A stretch of 64,000 nucleotides of DNA from Actinobacteria bacterium OV320. GTDB taxonomy: Bacteria > Actinomycetota > Actinomycetes > Streptomycetales > Streptomycetaceae. The stretch spans positions 1 to 64,000 of the forward strand of contig LJCX01000035.1 in the NCBI GenBank assembly GCA_001298545.1, given 5' to 3'. The stretch's first letter is position 1. Every line of letters starts with the position of its first letter. The notes under the pieces are model-generated. The model ran no database searches. It was not told where the DNA came from and saw only the letters and a list, made by a program, of their open reading frames with translations. Below are positions 1 through 8,959 of this stretch, one piece after another. The position numbers and the translations under genes were made by a program.

Positions 1-1
1 G

Positions 2-700
2 GAGGTCGCCGCGGCGCACGCCGACGCCTTGGACGTCCAGATCCGGATGCTGCGACTGCGTCGGAGCGTTCTGCGAGTCGTGGCCAGCCGCGGGTCCAGT
101 CCCGAGGAGACCAAGCTCATGCACAGGCTCACGCAGCTGTCCGGCGAGGAACGCCGACGGTTGATCGACGATTTCATGGATGGCACCTTCGGCACAGTGG
201 ATGCCGACCCGACCGCGGTGGCCATGGTTCGCGCTGCCACTCCCGACCTCCCCGATGATCCGACCGGCGAGCAGGTCGCCGCGTGGGTGGAGCTCGCCGA
301 GCTGGTCGGCGACGAGGATTTCCGTGCCCGGATGCGCCAAGCGGCCGTACGCCAGGCCGCCGGGCGCCCGCTCGACATCGAATGCGATGCCGGCGAGGAA
401 CTGATGGAATTCACCCGTCAGAAGGTGGCCGAGGCCAGGAAGTCGGGCATCGACCCGCTCAGCAACAGAGTCGCACCCGTCATCGACGACCTCGTGGACC
501 GCTTCGCCGAGGTGTTCGCGCGCACCCCTGACACGGAATTCCGTAACTGGATGGCCCAGCAGTTCGAAGAGGCGCACGATCCCCGGGTAGACCGATACTG
601 GCGGCTGGTGTGGATCGTCAACGGCTGGCAGATGGTACCGAACCTGATCCCGGTGTACCCCTGGCTCATCCAGGCCCTGCGAAATGACCGTGCCGCATAG
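2..700 (+). CDS. MerR-family transcriptional regulator, C-terminal part (cut by window edge)
   Basis: The frame is open from the first bases of the window, so the N-terminal winged-helix DNA-binding domain lies outside. The first visible residues (AAHADALDVQIRMLRLRR) look like the dimerisation helix that follows a MerR head. They are followed by an acidic helical region with an ADPT..MVRAATPDLPDDP segment and a C-terminal IVNGWQMVPNLIPVYPW stretch, typical of long Streptomyces MerR proteins with a ligand-sensing tail. The ligand is unknown. The TTG at 29 is unlikely to be the start because coding continues upstream. A convergent hairpin follows at 887-917. Confidence 0.75.
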   Translation, partial: EVAAAHADALDVQIRMLRLRRSVLRVVASRGSSPEETKLMHRLTQLSGEERRRLIDDFMDGTFGTVDADPTAVAMVRAATPDLPDDPTGEQVAAWVELAELVGDEDFRARMRQAAVRQAAGRPLDIECDAGEELMEFTRQKVAEARKSGIDPLSNRVAPVIDDLVDRFAEVFARTPDTEFRNWMAQQFEEAHDPRVDRYWRLVWIVNGWQMVPNLIPVYPWLIQALRNDRAA

Positions 701-886
701 TCACCGCAGTGGGCACCGCCCCGGATCGCCTATTGCTCCTGTCCGTACGCCTGACATGGCACCCGTACTGGAGGAGCGTCCCCTTGGTGCCGGCGGCGCG
801 TACCGAGCTGCGGCAGCAGCTGTGCCAGACCCCGGAAATTTGTGATGCTCCGTGAGTCGTGGCTCATTCCGGACGTGTCAGGAGAC

Positions 887-917
887 ATGAAGGGCCGGGA
901 GTTTCCTGGCCCTTCAT
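887..917. terminator. Hairpin terminator between convergent genes
   Basis: ATGAAGGGCC (887-896) pairs perfectly with GGCCCTTCAT (908-917). The stem can extend by a few bases around a short loop. It lies between the 3' ends of the MerR gene (+) and the membrane-protein gene (-), so it could serve both. There is no T-run, as is common in Streptomyces. Confidence 0.7.
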
Positions 918-1013
918 GGTGTGGGGGGTCGTGTGAGCTTGACGCCTGGCCGCCGCGGCCGTGCGCCGGGCGGAAGTGGCTGCCGTCCTGCACGGACGCG
1001 GGTGCGGGTACGG

Positions 1014-1703
1014 TCAACGCGGTACACGGCGGGCGCGGCGCCAGGCGCTTTGCCAATGGCGCCAGTGGTCCGCGCCGTTGACACCGACGGCCGCCGCCAC
1101 GGCGGGGATGGACACCAGCCCGAAGATCCAGGAGAGGGAGAACCCGAAGAGGATCGCCATCCCCGCAAAGCTCACTCCCGCGTACGTGGCGACCAACCGC
1201 TCGGCCAGTTCGGTGTACCGACTGGGCCCCTCGATCAACAGCACGTTCCCGTAGTGCAGTACGAACCAGCCGCCGACCAGGATCAGTCCGAGATAGATGA
1301 GTGTCCAGAGCGGCCATGGTGCGTACAGTTCCTCCCACCGGTGGTGCACGCTCTCCTGCCAGGCCCACACAATGCCCTGCGATTCGGCGACGACGACCTC
1401 CGAGCTGTGCCGCTCACTCCAGTTCGGCCCGATCTGGAACGTCGGCTCCGAGGCCCCGTCGAGATACACGAACAGCACGGACAGGCCGCCCCAGTCATCC
1501 CGCTCGCTTGTTTTCGTGATGGCGGCGGTCCGCACAGACAGGCACTGCTCGACACCACGCTCGGCGATACACGCCGCCACGACCTGTTGCTGGTGCTCGC
1601 GGTGGTGCGCCGGCCCGATGCGCCAGGCGCCCAGTCCCACGAGAACCAACCCGAACACGATGCCTGCGACCCACCATGAACTGCCGTTGTCTCGCCAGCG
1701 CAT
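1014..1703 (-). CDS. Predicted membrane protein of unknown function
   Basis: About 229 residues from the ATG at 1703 (MRWRDNGSSWW). Three hydrophobic segments are visible: WWVAGIVFGLVLVGLGAW near the N-terminus, LWTLIYLGLILVGGWFVL past the middle and a long one near the C-terminus (SFAGMAILFGFSLSWIFG). An extracytoplasmic loop of roughly 85 residues between the first two contains two cysteines (AACIAERGVEQCL). The reading frame stays open upstream to 1859, so the start is not certain and no strong ribosome site precedes 1703. No family is recognised. The hydrophobic pattern makes it a real gene rather than a shadow of other frames. Confidence 0.6.
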   Translation of the reverse strand: MRWRDNGSSWWVAGIVFGLVLVGLGAWRIGPAHHREHQQQVVAACIAERGVEQCLSVRTAAITKTSERDDWGGLSVLFVYLDGASEPTFQIGPNWSERHSSEVVVAESQGIVWAWQESVHHRWEELYAPWPLWTLIYLGLILVGGWFVLHYGNVLLIEGPSRYTELAERLVATYAGVSFAGMAILFGFSLSWIFGLVSIPAVAAAVGVNGADHWRHWQSAWRRARRVPR

Positions 1704-2001
1704 TGGGCAAGTAGAACAGCGAAAGGCGGAACCGTACAGGTGGTAGCGGATCCGCTGTTCCTGGCCCTTCGTCGGACTGCGGACCTGGAGTCCGCCGAGC
1801 GGCCCTCCCTCGACCAGGGGGACCGTAGGGCGTGGCCAGGGCGCCGACTGAACGTCCACCGCCTGCGGAGAAGGCGGCCCTGTTCGCCCTGCCAGCTGCT
1901 GCAGCCTGGCGAACGAACTTGCTCACCAGTCACAGAAGGTCACCGATCAAGGGACATGGCACAGCTTCTGAGCTTGTTTTTTATGGTTTGTGAGCTTTGA
2001 G

Positions 2002-3015
2002 CTAATTACGTTCAGCGATGCTTTCTGGGCGCCTGGTCGATTTGCCCACGTCGTAAGGGTGGCGGGTCGTCGGTTCCTCGAGCCAAGTGGGCTTCCTGGG
2101 CCGGGAGTTGATGGTTTGGGTGCACGGGCCGGACTGTGCAGGTGAGGGCGAAGGTTCCGAAACCCTGGGCGGACGCGGGCCGGGGTGAGCCGGGCGGGCT
2201 CGGCCCGCTTCTCCCAGGGGAGGCGGAGATCGGCCGCGGCTTCGCGGGTGAGCCGGAGCTGGGTACGCGCCGCGATCACGAGCCACGTCCACCGGTCCGC
2301 GGCCTCGGGACTACGGAGCCTGGGACGGGTCCAGCCGAGTTCTGCTTCACAAAACGGAAAGTATGTTCAAGATCGAAGCGCCTCAAGAACGCTTGCCACC
2401 GCAGGTCGACGTCCTCGCTGGTCATGCCGGTCTTGGAGGAGCACAGCCAGGCGGGAAGTGGGTCACCTCCACCGGGCAGATGGTCCACCTGGAGTCGGAT
2501 GAGAGTGCCCCGATGAGGGGGAGTTCGCCGTCGTGGTCGATCCACGCGCTCCGGGTGGTGAGCCGGGGGATGCGGTCGCAGGCTATGGCCTGGGCGGTGC
2601 CGTAGCGGTCGGTGACCTGCACCGTCTCCGCGTCGGGCTCACCCAGGTATCGGACCTGGCGAAGCGGGACTCCTTGCCGTGCTTCGGCGGTCGCCCGCCC
2701 TGGGGATAGGACAGGGTGTACTCGTTGAGCGAGGGTGTCGGCCGTCGCATCACACGGTCCGCACGCATCCGTCCCAGCACCTCCACGGGCAGGCCGTCGA
2801 GGAGGTAGGCCATGCGCGGGGCGTCGTAGCTGGCGTCGAAGACGACCAGGATGTCCGGGTCGCCCTCCTCCCACTGGCCTGGCCGATCAAGTCGTCACGA
2901 CGCGGCGGACCTGCCGGGCGGTGACATCGGTGACATCATCGTCGGGGCCGAGGCGGACTGCGTCCAGCAGCTGGCACCGCGAGGTGCGGCCCGTCTCCAG
3001 CGCGGCGACGAACGA
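2002..3015 (-). pseudogene. DDE transposase, C-terminal two thirds, frameshifted
   Basis: Pieces of one transposase can be read on the minus strand in changing frames: SFVAALETGRTS, RLGPDDDVTDVTA, MAYLLDGLPVEVLGRMRADR, RSAWIDHDGELP, RWQAFLRRFDLEHTFRFVKQ, LTPARVRPGFRNLRPHL and the C-terminus DVGKSTRRPESIAERN. These match, from memory, the family commonly annotated in Streptomyces as NF041680 putative transposase. Several frameshifts make it inactive. Its missing N-terminal third is found in the same orientation at 9018-9444. Joining the two at the duplicated CGAACGA restores the frame (PGWPYS + FVAALETGRTS), so one gene was split by an insertion. The outer ends of the original IS were not defined with confidence. 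Confidence 0.8.
3009..3015. repeat. Left copy of 7-bp target duplication CGAACGA
   Basis: CGAACGA here and at 9018-9024 flank the segment 3016-9017. A preceding A is shared too, so the duplication could be counted as 8 bp. It lies inside the transposase codons for S-F-V, and removing one copy with the intervening DNA restores an uninterrupted reading frame. Confidence 0.75.
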
Positions 3016-3028
3016 TGGCATTGTTCAC

Positions 3029-3036
3029 GAGTTATG
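3029..3036. repeat. Left 8-bp target duplication GAGTTATG of the ISL3-family element
   Basis: GAGTTATG at 3029-3036 and again at 7750-7757 directly abut the outer ends of the inverted repeats that start GGTTCTGGCACAG. Eight base pairs is the usual duplication length of the ISL3 family. Confidence 0.85.
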
Positions 3037-3199
3037 GGTTCTGGCACAGATCTTGGGGAGCCGTCGCGGAGCGTTACCTTGATGTTCGATTGTGAGGGGC
3101 TGGCTCGTGTGAGACGGCGCACGCCTTGGCGTCTCGCAGACGAAAGTGACGCTCCCTCAGGTAATTGTTGGTCGACGCCGTGGTCGGTTGTGGACGGTG

Positions 3200-4801
3200 A
3201 TGGTGGTGGTCATGCAGACCGATGCGCCGTTCTGGGACTCACTGGTGTTCGACGGGATCGACGAGGTGGACGTCGAGACGGTTACAGCCGCTTTCGGCAC
3301 GGTCGAGGTGGCGGCGAGAGGTCGCGCGGCCGGGGCTGCCTGTCCTGACTGCGGCCGCTTCTCGGACCGAATCCACGACCGGTACCAGCGCAGGCTGAAA
3401 GACCTTCCGCTCGCTGAGCAGAGCTTTGTGATCCGACTGACGGTCCGGCGCTTCATCTGCGGAGCGGCGGACTGCCCGCGCCGGACGTTCGCCGAGCCGT
3501 TCTCCCGGCTGGCCGCCCCGCACGCATGGTTCACCACTCGGCTCAACCACGCCCTGGAGCGAGTGGGTCTTGCCCTGGCCGGGCGGGCCGGCGCTCGGCT
3601 GACGGCCCAACTGGGTTTCGGTGCAGGAAGGATGACCTTGTTACGCAGGGTCATGGCATTGCCCGATCCACGGCTCAGCACGCCGCGTGTGCTGGGCGTG
3701 GACGACTTCGCGATCCGTCGCGGCCAGACCTACTCCACCGTCTTGACCAGCATCGAAGACCATCGCGTGGTCGATGTGCTCCCCACGCGTGAAGCCAGGC
3801 CACTGGCTGCGTGGCTGATCCGCCACCCCGGCGTGGAGATCATCTGCCGGGACCGGGCCGGCGCCTACGCCGAGGGTGCCCGCCGCGGTGCCCCCGACGC
3901 TCTGCAGGTCGCCGACCGGTTCCATCTGTGGCAGGGCCTCGGCCGAGCCGTGGAGACATGCGTCGCTGCCCACCGCGACTGCCTGCGCAACCCCTCGCCC
4001 AGCGGCATGCTGCCGAAGGCCACCCTGGGTTCCGGCCGGCCGCAGGACGACGCGGAGCCCGTCGGCCGACGAGCCGAGCGAAAGAAGACAGCGCACGCCC
4101 TGGTCCACGACCTCCTTGCCCAAGGCCACTCACGCCGGGCGATCGCCCGGCATCTGGGCTGGGGCCTCAACACCGTCCTCCGGTACGCGAACGCCGCACG
4201 CTGGCAGGACACCATCCGCGAGAACCGGCCCCGACCCAGCAGACTGGACCCCTACAAGCTCTACCTGGAGCGACGCTTTGCCCAGGGATGCACCAGCGTC
4301 ACCCACCTCCACAATGAACTTGTCGCCGACAACGCACCTGTCACCTACCAGATGGTCCGCGCCCACATCGCCACCCTCCGCGGGACTCCCGCCGGCGCGC
4401 CGCCGCGACCGCCGACAGTGCGGCAGGTGACGGGCTGGCTCACCCGACACCCCACAACCCTGACCGAGGAAGACCGGGCCGGCCTGAAGGAGGTCCTGGC
4501 CCGCTGCCCCGAACTGGACACAGCCGCCGAACACGTCCGCGACTTCGGCGAGATACTCACCGACCGCCTCGGCTCCACACTCCCCACCTGGATCGACGCA
4601 GTCGACGCCAGCCAGCTACCCGGCCTCACCGGCTTCGTACTGCACCTGCTCCGAGACCTCGACGCAGTGACCGCCGGGCTCACTCTCAACTGGAGCTCCG
4701 GCAGCATCGAGGGCGCCGTCAACCGCATCAAGAAGGTCAAGCGGCAGCTCTACGGCCGAGCCGGATTCGAACTACTCCGCAAAATGATCCTGCTCCAGTG
4801 A
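3200..4801 (+). CDS. ISL3-family transposase
   Basis: About 533 residues from the ATG at 3200; an upstream start at 3146 is possible. The N-terminal zinc-binding part has paired cysteines (CPDCGRFSD, then CGAADCPRRTF). The catalytic DDE domain contains VLGVDDFAIRRGQTYSTV, the second aspartate in IICRDRAGAYAEG, ADRFHLWQGLGRAVE and the terminal glutamate in SSGSIEGAVNRIKKVKR. These are the hallmark blocks of the ISL3 family. A helix-turn-helix-like insert (GHSRRAIARHLGWGLNTVLR) lies mid-protein. Length is normal and no frameshift is visible, so the protein may be active, although its right inverted repeat is now broken by IS21. Confidence 0.92.
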   Translation: MVVVMQTDAPFWDSLVFDGIDEVDVETVTAAFGTVEVAARGRAAGAACPDCGRFSDRIHDRYQRRLKDLPLAEQSFVIRLTVRRFICGAADCPRRTFAEPFSRLAAPHAWFTTRLNHALERVGLALAGRAGARLTAQLGFGAGRMTLLRRVMALPDPRLSTPRVLGVDDFAIRRGQTYSTVLTSIEDHRVVDVLPTREARPLAAWLIRHPGVEIICRDRAGAYAEGARRGAPDALQVADRFHLWQGLGRAVETCVAAHRDCLRNPSPSGMLPKATLGSGRPQDDAEPVGRRAERKKTAHALVHDLLAQGHSRRAIARHLGWGLNTVLRYANAARWQDTIRENRPRPSRLDPYKLYLERRFAQGCTSVTHLHNELVADNAPVTYQMVRAHIATLRGTPAGAPPRPPTVRQVTGWLTRHPTTLTEEDRAGLKEVLARCPELDTAAEHVRDFGEILTDRLGSTLPTWIDAVDASQLPGLTGFVLHLLRDLDAVTAGLTLNWSSGSIEGAVNRIKKVKRQLYGRAGFELLRKMILLQ

Positions 4802-4857
4802 CTCTGCGCGATCGCGACCTCAGATGTTGCGCCAGAAACGCCTTCGGATCCCACTCG

Positions 4858-5382
4858 TCAGAAGTGCGGCCCGACAGCGGGATGTGAATCCAAGGCACGT
4901 GCCGCGATCTGCAGTTGCGCTTCCCATTCCGCCACGTCGAGCCCCAACGTGTACTCGATGCAGCACGCGCATGCCGGGAGGAGTTCCACGAATGCTTGCT
5001 CCTCAGCGGTCTCGACCTCCATCTCCGACCACTCGTCCGACGCCAACTCGGCAAGCTCCACCTCCCCGGCGGTGAATCGCGCGGCCAGCCTGTGCAGCGC
5101 GTATCGTCGGGCCAGGTAGCGATCGGGCAGAGTGATCCCCAATTCTTCAAGAGCCTGCTCGAACGTGTCACGGATGTCCCGGGGGTCCGCATGACGCGGC
5201 AGACCGGCGAGCTCGCACAGGGTCGGCGTGTCCATTCCCATCGCGAGTGCCTGGGCCGCGGTCATCGGCAGGTCTTCCGGACACACCTGATCCGCCTGAT
5301 ACAGCCACGCTGCCTCCACCAGGGGCGGATAGGCGCCGCAGACAGGGTTGTCAGGTTCGGGTGAGTCGTCTATCGCTGCCAT
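4858..5382 (-). CDS. Passenger protein of unknown function inside the ISL3 element
   Basis: 174 residues, convergent with the ISL3 transposase and lying between it and the right inverted repeat, so it travels with the element. It is acidic, with N-terminal MAAIDDSPEPDNPVCGAYPP, a TDRYLARRYALHRLAARFT-like helical middle and a cysteine pair near the C-terminus (LLPACACCIEYTLGL). No membrane segment or signal peptide is seen. I do not recognise the family. The start ATG at 5382 has no strong ribosome site. Codon use is normal for Streptomyces. Confidence 0.6.
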   Translation of the reverse strand: MAAIDDSPEPDNPVCGAYPPLVEAAWLYQADQVCPEDLPMTAAQALAMGMDTPTLCELAGLPRHADPRDIRDTFEQALEELGITLPDRYLARRYALHRLAARFTAGEVELAELASDEWSEMEVETAEEQAFVELLPACACCIEYTLGLDVAEWEAQLQIAARALDSHPAVGPHF

Positions 5383-5507
5383 GATTCATACGATGCCAGC
5401 ATGGCTCGCGAGAGTGCCCGGAAAATTCGACTGTCCCGGCAAACCGCCCACGGGCTGCCCCAACTCATGCTGTTGCCCGGTGACACTCCGCGACCGCCCC
5501 CCAAGAT

Positions 5508-5513
5508 CTGTGC
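5508..5513. repeat. Left 6-bp target duplication CTGTGC of the IS21-family element
   Basis: CTGTGC at 5508-5513 and 7737-7742 flank the TGTCGGCG...CGCCGACA element. Removing one copy and the element rejoins the ISL3 right inverted repeat exactly. Confidence 0.85.
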
Positions 5514-5602
5514 TGTCGGCGACGGCTGAAAAGTGGACCAGGGGCGGCGCTTGAAAGTTGACCCCCTCCAGGGGTCTGGCTCGTTGAGTCAGGCCGGGAG
5601 GA

Positions 5603-6856
5603 GTGGTGATCAGCGTGGAGGACTGGGCGGAGATCCGCCGGCTTCACCGGGCCGAGCAGATGCCGGTGCGGGCGATCGCGAGGAAGCTGGGGATCGCCAG
5701 GAACACCGTCCGCAGAGCGATCGCGGACGACGCGCCGCCGAAGTACCAGCGGGCACCGAAGGGCTCGATCGTGGACGCGGTCGAACCGCAGATCCGTGAA
5801 CTGCTCGAGCAGTGGCCGGAGATGCCGGCGACGGTGATCGCCGAGCGGATCGGCTGGAACCGCGGTCTGACCGTGCTCAAGGAACGGGTCCGCGACCTGC
5901 GGCCGGCCTATCGGCCTGCGGATCCGGCCTCGCGGACGGTCTATGAGCCGGGCGAGATCGGCCAGTGCGACCTGTGGTTCCCGCCCGCCGACATCCCGCT
6001 CGGCTTCGGCCAGGTCGGACGGCCGCCGGTGCTGGTCATGGTCGCGGGCTACTCGCGGTGGATCACCGCGCGGATGCTGCCCTCCAGGTCGGCGGCCGAC
6101 CTGATCGCCGGGCACTGGCGGCTGCTGACCGAGCTGGGCGCCGTCCCCCGGGTGCTGGTCTGGGACAACGAGGGAGCCGTCGGCTCCTGGCGGTCCGGCG
6201 GACCCCAACTCACAGACGAGTTCGCTGCGTTCGCCGGTCTGCTCGGCATCAAGTTCCTGCTCTGCAAGCCACGGGATCCCGAGTCCAAGGGCCTGGTCGA
6301 GCGGGCCAACGGCTATCTCGAGACGTCGTTCCTGCCCGGCCGGGTGTTCACCTCGCCGGCGGACTTCAACATTCAGCTCGCCGACTGGCTGACCAGGGCG
6401 AACCGGCGCATCCACCGCACTTTGCAGGCCCGCCCGGCAGACCGGCTGGAAGCGGACCGCTCCCGGATGCTGGCCCTGCCGCCGATTGCCCCGCCGGGCT
6501 GGTGGAAGGCATCTCTGCGACTGCCCCGGGACCACTACGTCCGCCTGGACACCTGCGACTACTCGGTGCATCCGCTGGCCGTCGGCCGCCGCATCGAGGT
6601 CGCCGCCGACCTGGACCAGGTCCTGGTGACCTGCGACGGCGTCGAGGTCGCCCGCCATGCCCGCAGCTGGGCCCGCCACCAGACCATCACCGACCCGGAC
6701 CACGCGGCCGCCGCCGCGGCCGCCCGCAAGACGGCCGCCGGCACGAAACCGGCGCCGATGGACGTGACGGAGGTCGAGGAACGGTCGCTGGACACCTACG
6801 ACCGGATCTTCGGCGTCATCGACGGCGGGCTGAGCACGGATGAAGGGGCAGCGTGA
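5603..6856 (+). CDS. istA: IS21-family transposase IstA
   Basis: 417 residues. The N-terminal helix-turn-helix (MPVRAIARKLGIARNTVRRA) binds the IS ends. The integrase-type catalytic core carries the DDE residues in IGQCDLWFPP, VLVWDNEGAV and KPRDPESKGLVERANGYLE. The C-terminal part ends with a Mu-C-like beta domain (DYSVHPLAVGRRIEVAADL). The GTG start at 5603 or 5606 follows GGGAGGA. Its stop overlaps the istB start (TGATG), suggesting translational coupling. Complete and probably active. Confidence 0.92.
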   Translation: MVISVEDWAEIRRLHRAEQMPVRAIARKLGIARNTVRRAIADDAPPKYQRAPKGSIVDAVEPQIRELLEQWPEMPATVIAERIGWNRGLTVLKERVRDLRPAYRPADPASRTVYEPGEIGQCDLWFPPADIPLGFGQVGRPPVLVMVAGYSRWITARMLPSRSAADLIAGHWRLLTELGAVPRVLVWDNEGAVGSWRSGGPQLTDEFAAFAGLLGIKFLLCKPRDPESKGLVERANGYLETSFLPGRVFTSPADFNIQLADWLTRANRRIHRTLQARPADRLEADRSRMLALPPIAPPGWWKASLRLPRDHYVRLDTCDYSVHPLAVGRRIEVAADLDQVLVTCDGVEVARHARSWARHQTITDPDHAAAAAAARKTAAGTKPAPMDVTEVEERSLDTYDRIFGVIDGGLSTDEGAA

Positions 6857-7662
6857 TGAGCACGAAGAACGGCACGAACCAGGCCAGGACCAGCCGCGAC
6901 GTCGGCTCCGAACTGATCTATCTGACCAAGGCGTTGAAGGCCCCTGCCCTGCGGGACGCGGCAGCCCGGCTCGCCGAGCGGGCCCGCGACGAGGGCTGGA
7001 GTCACGAGGAGTATCTGGCCGCCTGCCTGCAGAGGGAGGTCGCCGCCCGCGACTCCCACGGCGCCGAGGGACGCATCCGGGCGGCTCGCTTTCCCTCTCG
7101 CAAGTCGCTGGAGGACTTCGACTTCGATCACCAGCGGTCCGTGAAACGCGAGGTCATTGCTCATCTGGGGACGTTGGACTTCGTCGTCGGGAAGGAGAAT
7201 GTGATCTTCCTGGGGCCGCCCGGCACCGGCAAGACCCACCTCGCCACCGGCCTGGGCATCAGGGCCTGCCAGGCCGGCCACCGGGTCGCCTTCGGCACCG
7301 CCGCCCAGTGGGTCACCCGTCTCGCCGAGGCCCATCAAGCAGGTCGTCTGAGCGACGAGTTGACCCGGCTGGGACGAATTCCGCTGATCGTGGTCGACGA
7401 AGTGGGTTACATCCCTTTCGAGCCCGAGGCCGCGAACCTGTTCTTCCAGTTCATCTCGGGCCGCTACGAACGCGCCTCGGTGATCGTGACCAGCAACAAG
7501 CCCTTCGGGCGCTGGGGCGAGGTCTTCGGCGACGACACCGTCGCCGCCGCGATGATCGACCGACTCGTCCATCATGCCGAGGTCATCTCGCTGAAGGGCG
7601 ACAGCTATCGCATGCGCGGCCGCGACCTCGGACGGGTTCCCGCCGCCAACACCGGGGAATGA
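6856..7662 (+). CDS. istB: IS21-family helper ATPase IstB
   Basis: About 268 residues of an AAA+ ATPase that assists IstA in target selection and strand transfer. Walker A is GPPGTGKTHLATGLG and Walker B is IPLIVVDEVGYIPF; a sensor-like VIVTSNKPFGRWGEVFGDD follows. The ATG at 6856 overlaps the istA stop, and a GTG three bases upstream is also usable. Full family length, no lesions. Confidence 0.92.
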   Translation: MSTKNGTNQARTSRDVGSELIYLTKALKAPALRDAAARLAERARDEGWSHEEYLAACLQREVAARDSHGAEGRIRAARFPSRKSLEDFDFDHQRSVKREVIAHLGTLDFVVGKENVIFLGPPGTGKTHLATGLGIRACQAGHRVAFGTAAQWVTRLAEAHQAGRLSDELTRLGRIPLIVVDEVGYIPFEPEAANLFFQFISGRYERASVIVTSNKPFGRWGEVFGDDTVAAAMIDRLVHHAEVISLKGDSYRMRGRDLGRVPAANTGE

Positions 7663-7749
7663 CCAACATCAACTGACGCAGCGGGGGGTCACTTTTCACC
7701 CGCCGGAATCGGCTCACATTTCAAGCGCCGCCGACACTGTGCCAGAACC

Positions 7750-7757
7750 GAGTTATG
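7750..7757. repeat. Right 8-bp target duplication GAGTTATG of the ISL3-family element
   Basis: Second copy of the duplication described at 3029-3036; it abuts the CCAGAACC end of the ISL3 right inverted repeat. Beyond it (7758-7795) continues the left inverted repeat of the DUF1963-carrying element. Confidence 0.85.
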
Positions 7758-7854
7758 AAGTCAGTTGTTCACGGGTTCGGGAGGCACCTGACCGGTGTCC
7801 TGTTCGATGTTCACGGCAGGTGACAGCCCCCGGTCCGAGAAGTTCTGTCCGGTC

Positions 7855-8874
7855 CTATTGGAGGCTCCATCGGTGCGGGTGTCCGGGCTCGGTGGGGCAG
7901 GCGAAGATGTTCAGCAGGCCGTCTCGGCCGATCGTGAGCTGCGTGGGGCAGCGGTCCCGTAGGCGCTCGGCGAGGGCCCATTCCTCTTGGGGCATCCAGC
8001 TGCCGTTGGCGCCGCTCCACTCCCAGCTGTCGAGGGTCAACAGCAGGATCATCGGTGCGGCGCAGGCTTCGCAGTTCATCGGGTGGGGGTCGGTCGTGTG
8101 CCAGGAGGGGAATCCACCCACGCGGCAGCCCTGGGGAATCGACAGGTCATGGTGGTAGGTGACCGGCTCGTCGTCCAGGCCGCGTCGTTCCGCTCTGCGC
8201 TCCTCCGCGTCCTCCCAGGAGTCGATCTTTCGCCACAGCCTGGCCGGCAGTGAGTCGGCGTACGGGTAGGTGACGACCTGTTCCGGGTGCAGCACGCATG
8301 GCTCGGCGACCGCGCCCTTGAAGCCGACCAGCGCCGGCTGAGGCGGAGTGTCCAGCGGCACGGCGACCTGGTCGGAGTGGCGCCAGCGCACGTGCGGGGC
8401 CAAGCCGTAGCGGCTGGGACCATGGGCCTCGAACGGACACCAGAAGACCTGGAGCAGGTCACATGTGTCCGGGCCGGGCGGGAGATCTGGCACGTCCCGC
8501 CGGTACAGCTGGACCAGGCCGATCAGCGGCACCGGATCGGTGTCGGCGATCTCCCGCTCGCGGTGCCTGCGGCCGAGCTCCTCGAGAAGGACCCGTTCCT
8601 CGTCGGTGGGCCGGCCACGGGCCCAGACATCCGCGAGCACCTGGCGCTCACGCCGAATGTCCGCGATGCGGTACCCGCTACTGCGCTTGTGCGGCTCGGT
8701 GCAGACCGGCCACGGTTCGTCGGCCGGCCACAGCAAAGGGCCGCCGACCGAGCTGACCGACGCGTCCGGACGTCCCGGCCGCGGGTGCAACCGGGTCGTC
8801 GTACCGCGCAACGCGCCCAGCTTCGGGAAGAGCGCCTCGACGTTCACCGGGCGGGGCGGCGTAGTTCGACTCAT
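7855..8874 (-). CDS. DUF1963/YwqG-like protein, cargo of the 1.28-kb element
   Basis: 339 residues from the ATG at 8874 (MSRTTPPRPVNVEALFPKL). It resembles Streptomyces proteins of the DUF1963/YwqG type: SSVGGPLLWPADEPWPVC, a long helical hairpin, PLIGLVQLYRRDVPDLPPG, DLLQVFWCPFEAHGP, PCVLHPEQVVTYPY, GCRVGGFPSWHTTDPHPMNC followed by CEAC (a possible metal-binding CxxC), and a terminal NIFACPTEPGHPHRW. The biochemical role is unknown. The reading frame is open upstream into the host transposase fragment, giving a potential 529-aa fusion from 9444, but homology begins at 8874. It is the only gene of its element. Confidence 0.75.
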   Translation of the reverse strand: MSRTTPPRPVNVEALFPKLGALRGTTTRLHPRPGRPDASVSSVGGPLLWPADEPWPVCTEPHKRSSGYRIADIRRERQVLADVWARGRPTDEERVLLEELGRRHREREIADTDPVPLIGLVQLYRRDVPDLPPGPDTCDLLQVFWCPFEAHGPSRYGLAPHVRWRHSDQVAVPLDTPPQPALVGFKGAVAEPCVLHPEQVVTYPYADSLPARLWRKIDSWEDAEERRAERRGLDDEPVTYHHDLSIPQGCRVGGFPSWHTTDPHPMNCEACAAPMILLLTLDSWEWSGANGSWMPQEEWALAERLRDRCPTQLTIGRDGLLNIFACPTEPGHPHRWSLQ

Positions 8875-8959
8875 GGATGGAGACGTTAAGGCACCCCACC
8901 GGTCACGCTTACAGGTGCCCGTGTTGTCCGAACCCGTGAGTATTTCGATTCGGGAGAGT

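Larger units (their letters stand above)
5514..7736. mobile_element. IS21-family insertion sequence, complete
   Basis: The ends are TGTCGGCGACGG (5514 onward) and its near inverse CGCCGCCGACA (to 7736), with the terminal TG/CA typical of IS21. A second repeat motif related to GGCGCTTGAAA occurs near both ends. A 6-bp duplication CTGTGC flanks it. It contains istA and istB as an overlapping pair, both intact, and is 2223 bp long. It sits inside the right inverted repeat of the ISL3 element, so it is the youngest layer of the nest. Confidence 0.88.
3037..7749. mobile_element. ISL3-family element with passenger gene, interrupted by an IS21-family element
   Basis: The left inverted repeat starts at 3037 (GGTTCTGGCACAGATC). 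The right repeat, read inward from 7749, is the same sequence but is split by the IS21 insertion between 5513 and 7743. Once rejoined, the repeats match at 22 consecutive bases and then at most positions to about 42 bp. The GAGTTATG duplication flanks both ends. Uninterrupted length is about 2484 bp. It carries the ISL3 transposase and a 174-aa gene on the opposite strand, so it is an IS with a passenger. Confidence 0.85.

Noticed and set aside
5465..6703. 412-codon minus-strand frame opposite istA
   Set aside because: Shadow of the transposase gene; no ribosome site and no recognisable domain.
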